This document shows, piece after piece, positions 15,703 through 23,284 of a stretch of 64,000 bases of DNA (the first letter of the stretch is position 1; the number at the start of each line of letters is the position of its first letter). The notes under the pieces are model-generated. The model worked only from the letters and a program-made list of their open reading frames with translations, was not told where the DNA came from and made no database searches. The stretch is from Geothrix oryzisoli (lineage in GTDB: Bacteria; Acidobacteriota; Holophagae; Holophagales; Holophagaceae): contig NZ_JAKZLB010000001.1 of the NCBI RefSeq assembly GCF_022808865.1, forward strand, positions 930,001-994,000. The letters are read 5' to 3'. The translations under genes and the position numbers were made by a program.

Positions 15703-17208
15703 ATGGGTTTTGCGCCTCTGGACCTTGCGATCGTCATCGTGTACCTCCTGGGCGTGACCGTGGCAGGCATCCTCATCTCGGGCCGCCAGCGATCCTCGCG
15801 GGACTACTTCCTGGGCGGGAAGGAGATGTCCTGGTGGGCCGTCGGCTTCTCCATCGTGGCCAGCGAAACGAGCACCTTGACCTTCATCAGCATTCCCGGG
15901 CTGGCCTTCAAGGGGAACATGACCTTCCTCCAGCTGGTCGTGGGCTACTTCATCGGCCGCCTGATCGTGAGCATCGTGTTCATCCCCGCGTACTACCGTG
16001 GCGACCTGGAGACGGCCTACGACTTCCTCGGGAAGCGCTTCGGGCTCCCCATGCGGCGCTTCACGTCCACCGTGTTCATCGTCACCCGCGTGCTCGCCTC
16101 CGGGGTCCGCCTGTTCGCCACCGCGATCCCGGTGCACCTCATCACCGGGCTCGACTATCCGGCAAGCATCCTGCTCATCGGCGGGTTCACCCTCGCCTAC
16201 ACCTACCTCGGCGGCCTGAAGGCCGTCGTCGCCATGGACGTGGTCCAGCTCTTCATCTACCTCGGGGGTGCCGTGGCGTCGATGGTGCTCATCCTCCACC
16301 GCCTGCCCCATGGGTGGGCCGACGTGGTCGCCTTCGCCACCTCGAATGGCCAGGACAAGTTCGCCTTCATCCATGGCCACACCGGCGGCTCCCTCTACGC
16401 CTTCCTCGCGGCGCCCTACACCCTGCTGGGCGGCCTGATCGGAGGGACCTTCCTCACCATGGCCTCCCACGGCACGGACCAGCTGCTCGTGCAGCGGCTC
16501 CTGGGCTGCCGGACCCGCTGGGACAGCCAGCGGGCCCTCATGCTCGACGCCTCGTTCATCCTGCTCCAGTTCGGTTTCTTCCTCGTGCTGGGTCTGTGCC
16601 TGTATGCCTTCTACGGTGGCGTGACCACCCAGCAGCTCGGGCTCGCCACCTCGGACGAGGTCTTTCCGAAGTTCATCGTCGAGAACCTGCCGACCGGGAT
16701 GGCGGGTCTGGTGGTCGCGGGCGTGCTCGCCTCCGCCATGGGAACCCTCTCTTCTTCGATCAGTTCGCTGGCCTCCTCGACCTACCTGGACCTCTTCAAG
16801 CTCACGCCGCGCGGGCGCACCCTGGACGAACGGGGCGAGATCCGCTGGTCGCGGATCTTCACGCTGGTGTGGGGCGTCCTGCTCATGGCCGGCGCGATGC
16901 TCTTCACCGATACGAAGAACCCGGTCGTCGAGCTGGGCCTGAAGATCGCCTCGCTGACCTACGGCGGACTGCTCGGGACGTTCTTCCTCGGGCTGTTCTT
17001 CAGCCGGACCTCTCAGCGGGACGCGATGATCGGGTTCACCGGCGGGCTGCTGGCCATGGTGGCCGTTCTCGCCTTCACGAGAATCGACTTCACCTGGCAC
17101 ACCCTGATCGGCTGCGCGGTGACGATCCTGCTGGGGAACGGCAGCTGTCTGCTGCGCGGAGGCTTCGGCGGTCCTCCCACCACCAGGCACACTGATAACA
17201 AATATTAA
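15703..17208 (+). CDS. Sodium:solute symporter (SSS family)
   Basis: A 501-aa inner-membrane Na+-coupled symporter with about 13 predicted hydrophobic helices. Typical SSS features are GRQRSSRDYFLGGKEMSWWAVGFS near the N-terminus, SIVASETSTLTFISIPG, GGLKAVVAMDVVQ and, later, GVLASAMGTLSSSISSLASS with the sodium-site Ser/Thr cluster. The ATG at 15703 is chosen because AAGGA ends ten bases upstream; the ATG at 15694 has no spacing. It is divergent from nagA and precedes the TonB-dependent receptor. Related symporters accompany nag and sialate genes in other bacteria, so an amino sugar or a released amino acid or peptide is a reasonable cargo; specificity cannot be assigned. Confidence 0.85.
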   Translation: MGFAPLDLAIVIVYLLGVTVAGILISGRQRSSRDYFLGGKEMSWWAVGFSIVASETSTLTFISIPGLAFKGNMTFLQLVVGYFIGRLIVSIVFIPAYYRGDLETAYDFLGKRFGLPMRRFTSTVFIVTRVLASGVRLFATAIPVHLITGLDYPASILLIGGFTLAYTYLGGLKAVVAMDVVQLFIYLGGAVASMVLILHRLPHGWADVVAFATSNGQDKFAFIHGHTGGSLYAFLAAPYTLLGGLIGGTFLTMASHGTDQLLVQRLLGCRTRWDSQRALMLDASFILLQFGFFLVLGLCLYAFYGGVTTQQLGLATSDEVFPKFIVENLPTGMAGLVVAGVLASAMGTLSSSISSLASSTYLDLFKLTPRGRTLDERGEIRWSRIFTLVWGVLLMAGAMLFTDTKNPVVELGLKIASLTYGGLLGTFFLGLFFSRTSQRDAMIGFTGGLLAMVAVLAFTRIDFTWHTLIGCAVTILLGNGSCLLRGGFGGPPTTRHTDNKY

Positions 17209-17500
17209 TACAATTATTGTTTTTACTAATATGCAGATTTGTCCCCATTCGATGTCCGGGCATCGGGCGTTATCTCAAGTCGTCCCTATCGTCATTGTCT
17301 TTACATCTTGATAAGACCCATTGGCTATTCCCGATCATGGCGGGCCTGACCGTTGATCAACGCAATCGATATTTAACCAATCGTCAAGCCGGCCGAATTG
17401 TCTATCCTGCCTCACACGGTTTGCTGTATACAGGTGATCAGCCATCCAAATCCTCTAAACAATGAAGGATCCGGGCCGTCGCCCCTTTCAGGAGAAAAAC
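17209..17500. promoter_or_regulatory. AT-rich upstream region of the TonB-dependent receptor
   Basis: A 292-bp gap clearly richer in A+T than its surroundings, beginning exactly at the symporter stop. It contains an imperfect palindrome ACAATTATTGT (17210-17220), TTGATCAA (17353-17360), and CTGTATACAG (17424-17433), which includes a -10-like TATACA. A weaker candidate promoter is CTGACC (17346-17351), 18-bp spacer, TATTTA (17370-17375). The short palindromes could be operators for a locus regulator, but no regulator gene lies in the locus. The receptor's Shine-Dalgarno AGGAG is at 17490-17494. Confidence 0.4.
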
Positions 17501-20500
17501 ATGCACAAACGGCATTGGAGCGCGTTGGCGCTGACCCTGGTCGCTCTTCCTGCGGTGGCCCAGCAATCCGGCGCCATCATGGGAAAGGTGCTCGGCAAGG
17601 ATGGGAAACCGCTGTCGGGCGTCCGCATCGAAGCCACGGGCAACACGCTCCCCCAGCCGCGGCGCGCGGTCACCGGTGAAAACGGCGATTACCGGATGCC
17701 GTTCCTGCCTCCCGGCGAGTATGTGCTCACCTTCACCCATCCTGCGAAGGCGACCGAGAAGCGCAGCACGGTCGTGTCCCTCCAGCAGAACAGCACCGTC
17801 AACGTGGCCATGGCCGACGCGGCGACCGCGGGTGCGACGGTCGAAGTGATGGCCCAGGCCACCATGGTCGACGCCACCTCCGCCGATCTCAAGACCTCCA
17901 TCAGCTCGGATGTGATGAACGCGCTGCCGGTGGGCCAGGACTACCGCGACCTGGTCAAGCTCATTCCGGGCGTCATGTACACCCAGGATGCGGTGCGCGG
18001 CCCCAGCGCCGGCGGCAGCGGCCAGGACAACGTCCACCAGTTCGACGGCGTGAACGTCAACCTGCCGATGTATGGAACCATGTCCTCCCAGCCTTCGGGC
18101 CACGACATCGACCAGATCACCATCAGCAAAGGCGGTTCGGATGCCACCGGCTTCAACCGCTCGGCCGGCTACAGCATCAACTCCATCAGCAAGTCCGGCA
18201 CCAACACCTTCTCGGGCGAGCTGTCCTACCAGATCCTCCCCGACAACCTGGTGGCCCGGCGCAAGAACGCCACGGCGGCGGTCTTCGAGCAGGAGAAGAC
18301 CTACGCGAGCGCGAATGTCGGCGGCCCCCTCCTCACGGACAAGCTCTACTACTTCATCTCCCTGTATCGCCCCACGGTCAGCCAGCAGAACAGCGCCAAC
18401 CTCTATGGCGCCACCCCCAACTACTCTGAGACCCGGAATGAGTACTTCGGCAAGCTGACCTATGCTCCCACCCAGAACCTGCTGATCCACGGGAGCTACC
18501 GCAATTCGGATGACACCGCCCAGCATTCGGGCTACGGCGGCTCGGCCTTCGCCGCCACCACGGGCCAGGGCTCCGAGACCAAGATGAAGATTGGCACGCT
18601 GGAGGCCACCTGGAACGTGACCCCCAACAGCTTCATCAATTTCAAGACCACCAACTTCATCTTCAAGAGCGGAGATCATCCGGACTACCGGTCCTCCGTC
18701 GTGCCCGCCTTCGGCAGCACCACCCTGAATGTCAATGCGCTCGACACGCAGGGCCGGTTCCAGGTGCCGAAGCTGTTCACCGGGACGCTCACGACCGCCC
18801 AGGCGGCCTACAACGCCTTCGTCCAGCCCTTCATCACCAAGTACGGCTACACGGCCGACCCCACCGGCGCCACGGGCGGCGGCGGCTATGTCGGCGGCTA
18901 CCAGGAAATCAACAACCAGAACTTCTTCCGCCGCAACTACGAGCTGGCCTACGACGCCGTGTGGGGCACCAACGTCACCCACACCTTCCATGCGGGCGTC
19001 CAGTGGTGGAAGGAGATGGAGGACCTCTACCGGATCTCCAACGGGTGGGGCGCCATCTCCATGGGCGCACCCCAGGGCAGCGGCTCCACGGCCGTGTATC
19101 CCCCGCTCTCTCCCATTCTCCACCTGCCCTACAACTTCGTGGCGGCCGTGAACCAGCAGGGGATCTCGGGCGTGCCCGCCATCCACTCGGAGTACGTGGC
19201 CCTCAACTACGAGGTCAACGACAAGATCAAGTGGAACCAGTTCACCTTCAACGTGGGCTTCGTCATCAGCAACGACAAGCTCTACGGCTCCGGTCTCCGC
19301 GAGGATCCCTCCACGGTCTCCGGCTATGTGCAGGCCCGGGGCAATAGGTACCTGGAGCACGAAGTCAAGTTCGCCGACACCCTCCAGCCCCGCCTGGGCG
19401 TCATCTGGAACTACCAGAAGGAAGACACGGTCTACGCCAACTACGCCCGCTTCGTGCCGGCCGTGTCCTCCCTCCCTCGCGCCTCCTCCTGGGACCGCAA
19501 CCTGGCCGCCACCGTCAACGTCTACTTCGACCCCGCGGGCAACCAGGTGGACCACCAGACGGACTCATCCTCCACCGGCAAGCTCTACACGCCGGGCATG
19601 AAGCCTCGCCACACGGATGAGTTCCTCATCGGCACCACCAAGGACCTGGGCAGTGGCCTGAGCGGCCGGCTCTACGCCCGCTATCGCAAGAGCGTCAACT
19701 TCTGGGAGGACACCGACAACGGCGCCCGGGTCATGTTCAACCCCCCGGCAGGCATCCCCCAGACCTACTACATCCCGAACCTCTACCTGATGATGAATCA
19801 GCTGACCGGGACCACGTACGCCAATGACCTCGCGGCCAAGAACGTGTTCGTCATCGCCCAGCTGGACAACGCCTTCACCAAGTACTACGAGACGGGTCTC
19901 GAACTGGAATACAAGGGCGAGAAGACCTACCTGAACATGTCCTACGCCTGGAGCCACTACTACGGCAACTTCGACCAGGACAACTCCACCACCACCCTGG
20001 CCAACGACTCGAATGTCTTCATCGGCTCCTCCAACATCGCCGACGACTTCGGCCGCCAGCTCTGGAACAACAAGTACGGCAACCTCTCCGGCGACCGTCG
20101 GCACAAGCTGAAGGTCTATGGCACCTACACGCTGCCCTGGCGGGCGACCGTCGGCGCCTACTTCGTCTACCAGTCCGGCCAGCCCTGGCAGTACCAGGAC
20201 TACACCGCCTACCTGGCGGACCGCACCACCCAGGGCAGCTCGAGCACCAGCGATACGAACCGCTATGCCGAGCCCGCGGGCTCCCACGTCACCTCGGCCC
20301 ACTACCAGGTGGACCTGACCTACACCCAGATCTTCTGGGCGAGCAAGAAGAACCGGCTTGAAGGCACGGTGGACATCTACAACGTCTTCAACAAGCAGAC
20401 CGGCTACAACGTCCAGAGCAGCGTGCACTCGACCAACCCTGGCCTGGAACAGACCTTCTGGCTCCCCCGCCGGGCCCAGTTCGGCGTCCGGTTCATGTTC

Positions 20501-20503
20501 TGA
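17501..20503 (+). CDS. Oar-like TonB-dependent receptor
   Basis: A 1000-aa outer-membrane receptor. A signal peptide ending in LPAVAQ is followed by a carboxypeptidase-regulatory (Ig-like) domain at about residues 25-95 (GAIMGKVLGKDGKPLSGVRI, NGDYRMPFLPPGEYVL). A plug domain (about 120-240, with QDYRDLVKLIPGVMYTQD) comes next, then a long beta-barrel rich in aromatic strands ending RRAQFGVRFMF. There is no neighbouring susD. The ATG at 17501 has AGGAG six bases upstream, so the ATG at 17462 is rejected. Receptors of this type are abundant in Acidobacteriota and import large oligomers with TonB-ExbBD energy. Flanked by muropeptide enzymes, it is the natural candidate for muropeptide or glycan uptake. 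A strong hairpin follows 85 bp after the stop. Confidence 0.9.
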   Translation: MHKRHWSALALTLVALPAVAQQSGAIMGKVLGKDGKPLSGVRIEATGNTLPQPRRAVTGENGDYRMPFLPPGEYVLTFTHPAKATEKRSTVVSLQQNSTVNVAMADAATAGATVEVMAQATMVDATSADLKTSISSDVMNALPVGQDYRDLVKLIPGVMYTQDAVRGPSAGGSGQDNVHQFDGVNVNLPMYGTMSSQPSGHDIDQITISKGGSDATGFNRSAGYSINSISKSGTNTFSGELSYQILPDNLVARRKNATAAVFEQEKTYASANVGGPLLTDKLYYFISLYRPTVSQQNSANLYGATPNYSETRNEYFGKLTYAPTQNLLIHGSYRNSDDTAQHSGYGGSAFAATTGQGSETKMKIGTLEATWNVTPNSFINFKTTNFIFKSGDHPDYRSSVVPAFGSTTLNVNALDTQGRFQVPKLFTGTLTTAQAAYNAFVQPFITKYGYTADPTGATGGGGYVGGYQEINNQNFFRRNYELAYDAVWGTNVTHTFHAGVQWWKEMEDLYRISNGWGAISMGAPQGSGSTAVYPPLSPILHLPYNFVAAVNQQGISGVPAIHSEYVALNYEVNDKIKWNQFTFNVGFVISNDKLYGSGLREDPSTVSGYVQARGNRYLEHEVKFADTLQPRLGVIWNYQKEDTVYANYARFVPAVSSLPRASSWDRNLAATVNVYFDPAGNQVDHQTDSSSTGKLYTPGMKPRHTDEFLIGTTKDLGSGLSGRLYARYRKSVNFWEDTDNGARVMFNPPAGIPQTYYIPNLYLMMNQLTGTTYANDLAAKNVFVIAQLDNAFTKYYETGLELEYKGEKTYLNMSYAWSHYYGNFDQDNSTTTLANDSNVFIGSSNIADDFGRQLWNNKYGNLSGDRRHKLKVYGTYTLPWRATVGAYFVYQSGQPWQYQDYTAYLADRTTQGSSSTSDTNRYAEPAGSHVTSAHYQVDLTYTQIFWASKKNRLEGTVDIYNVFNKQTGYNVQSSVHSTNPGLEQTFWLPRRAQFGVRFMF

Positions 20504-20588
20504 GGCCTTCACGCATCACCCTGACGCCCCCACCATCCGGGCGGACCAGGACCTGAAGACAAGGCCATGCAAGTCGTTCAGTCAACCC

Positions 20589-20626
20589 AGGGCGAAGGTT
20601 CATGATCCTTTTCGAACCTTCGCCCT
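20589..20626 (+). terminator. Hairpin terminator after TonB receptor gene
   Basis: A 13-bp perfect stem (AGGGCGAAGGTTC at 20589-20601 pairing with its complement at 20614-20626) around a 12-nt loop. There is no T-run directly after the stem, so it may act as a transcript-stabilising hairpin or a weak or factor-assisted terminator. It ends just before the candidate starts of the LD-carboxypeptidase gene. Confidence 0.65.
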
Positions 20627-20663
20627 AGTCATGCCCAGACATCCACCGCTCCACCCTCACCTC

Positions 20664-21749
20664 ATGGGGATCTCCGTGAACCAGGATCGACGTTCGTTTC
20701 TCCAGACGGCCCTGATCGCCGCCCTGTCGGCCCATGCCGCACCCGCGCTCATGGCCGGAGACGCCCCCGGAGGCCGGTCCCCCGGAACCGGCTCCTCCCG
20801 GACTGCCGTCAAGCCCCGTCGTCTCAAGGCGGGTGCGACCGTGGGCCTGGTCAGCCCCGCCAGTGCCACCTGGGTCACGGAAGAGCTCGCCATCGTGCAG
20901 GAGACGGTCGAGGCCCTCGGCCTGAAGGCCCGGCTCGGGAAGCACGTCCTCGACCGCTACGGGTACCTGGCCGGGAAGGATGCGGACCGCGCTGCCGACC
21001 TCAACGAGATGTTCGCGGATGACTCGGTGGATGCCATCCTCTGCGTCCGCGGCGGCTGGGGCTGCAATCGCCTCCTGCCGCTGCTCGACTACAAGACCAT
21101 CGCCGCCCACCCCAAGGTCCTGCTCGGCTACAGCGACATCACCTCCCTGTTGACCGCCATCCACGCCAAGACGGGTCTCGTGACCTTCCACGGCCCGGTG
21201 GGCGCCTCGACCTGGAACGCCTACTCCCTGGCCTACGCCCGTCGCGTCCTCTTCGACGCGGAGGCCGTCGTCATGGACAACCCGAAGAACAAGGGCGACA
21301 ACCTGGCGGTGACCCAGGACAGGGTCCAGACCATCACGCCCGGCACCGCCTCGGGCCGGCTGCTCGGCGGGAATCTGACCGTCCTGACCGCCATGCTCGG
21401 CTCGGACTACCTGCCGGACTGGCAGGGCGCCATCCTGTTCCTCGAGGACACCAACGAGAACATCTACCGCATCGACCGCATGATGACCCAGCTGAAACTC
21501 GCCGGCGTGCTGGACAAGATCGCGGGGTGCGTGTTCGGGAAATGCACCAAGTGCAGCCCCGGCGAGGGCCACGGCTCGCTGACCCTGGAAGAGGTCCTGA
21601 ACGACCACCTCAAGCCTCTGAAGATCCCCGCGTGGTACGGGGCGATGATCGGCCACATCGACAACAAGTTCACGGTTCCGGTCGGGATCCGGGCGCAGAT
21701 CGATGCCGGGCGCGGAACGATCACCATGCTTGAACCCGCTGTGCTGTAG
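20664..21749 (+). CDS. Tat-exported LD-carboxypeptidase (peptidase S66)
   Basis: A 361-aa serine peptidase of the LdcA/MccF/YkfA family, cleaving the L-Lys/DAP-D-Ala bond of tetrapeptides or related amide bonds. The nucleophile Ser157 is in LLGYSDITSL, the Glu lies in FLEDTNENIYRIDRMM and the His is His331 in IGHIDNKFTVPVG. RGGWGCNRLLP provides the oxyanion region. The N-terminus DRRSFLQTALIAALSAHAAPALMAG is a twin-arginine-type signal, whereas characterised LdcA enzymes are cytoplasmic. The start is uncertain: ATG 20664 (used), GTG 20676 or ATG 20631. It sits between the TonB receptor and an M14 carboxypeptidase, 10 bp before the latter, consistent with stepwise trimming of imported muropeptide stems in the periplasm. 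Confidence 0.86.
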   Translation: MGISVNQDRRSFLQTALIAALSAHAAPALMAGDAPGGRSPGTGSSRTAVKPRRLKAGATVGLVSPASATWVTEELAIVQETVEALGLKARLGKHVLDRYGYLAGKDADRAADLNEMFADDSVDAILCVRGGWGCNRLLPLLDYKTIAAHPKVLLGYSDITSLLTAIHAKTGLVTFHGPVGASTWNAYSLAYARRVLFDAEAVVMDNPKNKGDNLAVTQDRVQTITPGTASGRLLGGNLTVLTAMLGSDYLPDWQGAILFLEDTNENIYRIDRMMTQLKLAGVLDKIAGCVFGKCTKCSPGEGHGSLTLEEVLNDHLKPLKIPAWYGAMIGHIDNKFTVPVGIRAQIDAGRGTITMLEPAVL

Positions 21750-21759
21750 GACGGTTGCC

Positions 21760-23223
21760 TTGAAGCGAGCCCTGCTCTCCCCTGTTCTCGCCCTGGTCCT
21801 CCAGGCCGGCGCCGCTCTGGGAGGGGTCCCTGCGCCGGCCACCCCCAGGGCCCAGGCGCTCTGGGACGCCTGGCCCCGCGCCCGGGTCTCCCCGCCCGAT
21901 CCCTGGGCCCTCAAGCACGCCGGCCTCCGCGCGGCCGTGGACGACCTCCAGACCCGGCACCCGGGGCTCTTCACGATCGTGGAGGAAGGAGTCTCCTCCG
22001 AAGGGCGGAAGATCCCGCTCCTGCGGGTCGGGAACGGACCGAAGGGTGTCCTGCTCTGGTCCCAGATGCATGGCGACGAGCCGACCGCCACCGCGGCCCT
22101 CCTGGACGTCCTGAACTGGTTCGGCGCGAACCGCTCGGACCCGGCGGTGCGGGAGCTCCTGTCGAACCTGACCCTGTGGATCATCCCGATGCTGAACCCG
22201 GACGGGGCCGAGCGGACCCAGCGCCGGAACGCCCAGGAGATCGACATCAACCGCGATGCGCTGCGGCTTTCGTCACCCGAGGGGCGCTTCCTGAAGGCCG
22301 TGCGGGACCGGGTGAAACCGGTGATCGGCTACAACCTCCACAACCAGAACCCCAATCTCCTGGCCGGCCAGATGGGCGGCCAGGTGGCGATCGCGCTCCT
22401 GTCGGTTCCCGGCGATGCGGCCCTCACGGAGACGGAGGGGACGCGGGCCACCAAGCGGCTCGCGGTCACCGTGCAGCGGCTCCTCGCCCCCTTTGCCGCC
22501 GGGCGGATCTCCCGGTACGACATGGACTACACGGCCCGGGCCTTCGGCGACTCCATGACCCGCTGGGGAACGGCGACGCTCCTGATCGAGACCGGCGGCT
22601 GGGCCGGCCCCGGCGAGGCGGAGCGGCTCGTCCGGCTGAACTTCGTGGCGCTGATCGGGTCGCTCTCGGCCATCGCGGACGGCTCGCTCGAAGCGGTTCC
22701 CTCCGAGGACTACGCCCGGATCCCCATGAACGTGCGGGAGGCCCTCTTCACCCTCGTCCTGCGCCATGCCCGCCTGGCGGGCGGGCGGGGGCTGCCCCCC
22801 TTCACGGCCGACCTGGCCTTCGTCGTCCCGGGCCCCTTTGCCGGCGACAGCCACCATCGCCGGGAGCCGGCCGTGGTGGACGTGGGTGACCTCGCCCATG
22901 CCCACGGCCTCACGGAAGTCGACGCGACCGAACTGTTCGCCGTGCCCTGGCCAAACCCGCCGGCCGGAGACTGGCCCTCCCTCAAGGCTTCGCTCCAGGC
23001 ACAGGGTCTGGCCGAGGTGGAAGAGGCCGCGCTCCTCGCCGCGGTCCGCGCCCTCGGAACCCCCGCGGTGGCGCGCCCCGGCTACGAGGGGCCCGTGCTC
23101 CTCTACCGGCCTGGGGCGGCCGGCAGGCTCTCGCTCGAAGGCGCCATCCTCCGCGGCACCCTGGTCGGCGGCCGGCCGGCCGGCACCGCGGGCCTTCCGG
23201 CGCCTTCCGCCCCCAGACAGTGA
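21760..23223 (+). CDS. Exported M14-family zinc carboxypeptidase
   Basis: A 487-aa secreted metallopeptidase. Zinc ligands appear as HGDEPTATAALL (HxxE) and the later His in YNLHNQN. Substrate-binding Arg/Asn residues lie in RRNAQEIDINRDAL and the catalytic Glu in LLIETGGW. The signal peptide LKRALLSPVLALVLQAGAALG begins at a TTG (21760) with AGGA nine bases upstream; no better start is in frame. The C-terminal third (about 300-487) is a family-variable extension. Some M14 enzymes, such as gamma-D-glutamyl-meso-DAP peptidases, act on peptidoglycan stems, which fits this locus, but ordinary dietary-peptide carboxypeptidases share the same fold. It follows the LD-carboxypeptidase by 10 bp. Confidence 0.82.
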   Translation: MKRALLSPVLALVLQAGAALGGVPAPATPRAQALWDAWPRARVSPPDPWALKHAGLRAAVDDLQTRHPGLFTIVEEGVSSEGRKIPLLRVGNGPKGVLLWSQMHGDEPTATAALLDVLNWFGANRSDPAVRELLSNLTLWIIPMLNPDGAERTQRRNAQEIDINRDALRLSSPEGRFLKAVRDRVKPVIGYNLHNQNPNLLAGQMGGQVAIALLSVPGDAALTETEGTRATKRLAVTVQRLLAPFAAGRISRYDMDYTARAFGDSMTRWGTATLLIETGGWAGPGEAERLVRLNFVALIGSLSAIADGSLEAVPSEDYARIPMNVREALFTLVLRHARLAGGRGLPPFTADLAFVVPGPFAGDSHHRREPAVVDVGDLAHAHGLTEVDATELFAVPWPNPPAGDWPSLKASLQAQGLAEVEEAALLAAVRALGTPAVARPGYEGPVLLYRPGAAGRLSLEGAILRGTLVGGRPAGTAGLPAPSAPRQ

Positions 23224-23260
23224 TCGGGCCCCAGGTCGAGGCATTCGACCGGGGCCCGAT
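23223..23260. terminator. Bidirectional terminator between convergent genes
   Basis: ATCGGGCCCC (23223-23232), a one-base bulge, GGTCGA, a 5-nt loop, TCGACC and GGGGCCCGAT (23251-23260) form a 16-bp stem. It begins within the M14 gene stop codon region and lies 25 bp from the end of the convergent acyl-CoA dehydrogenase gene, so it can serve both transcripts. Only a short TT follows on the plus strand. Confidence 0.7.
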
Positions 23261-23284
23261 TCTCCACCAGGGTGGTGGCTTGAA

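Noticed and set aside
17438..19555. 705-codon antisense frame over the TonB receptor
   Set aside because: Val/Gly/Asp-rich shadow without motifs; the receptor frame has signal peptide, regulatory domain and barrel end.
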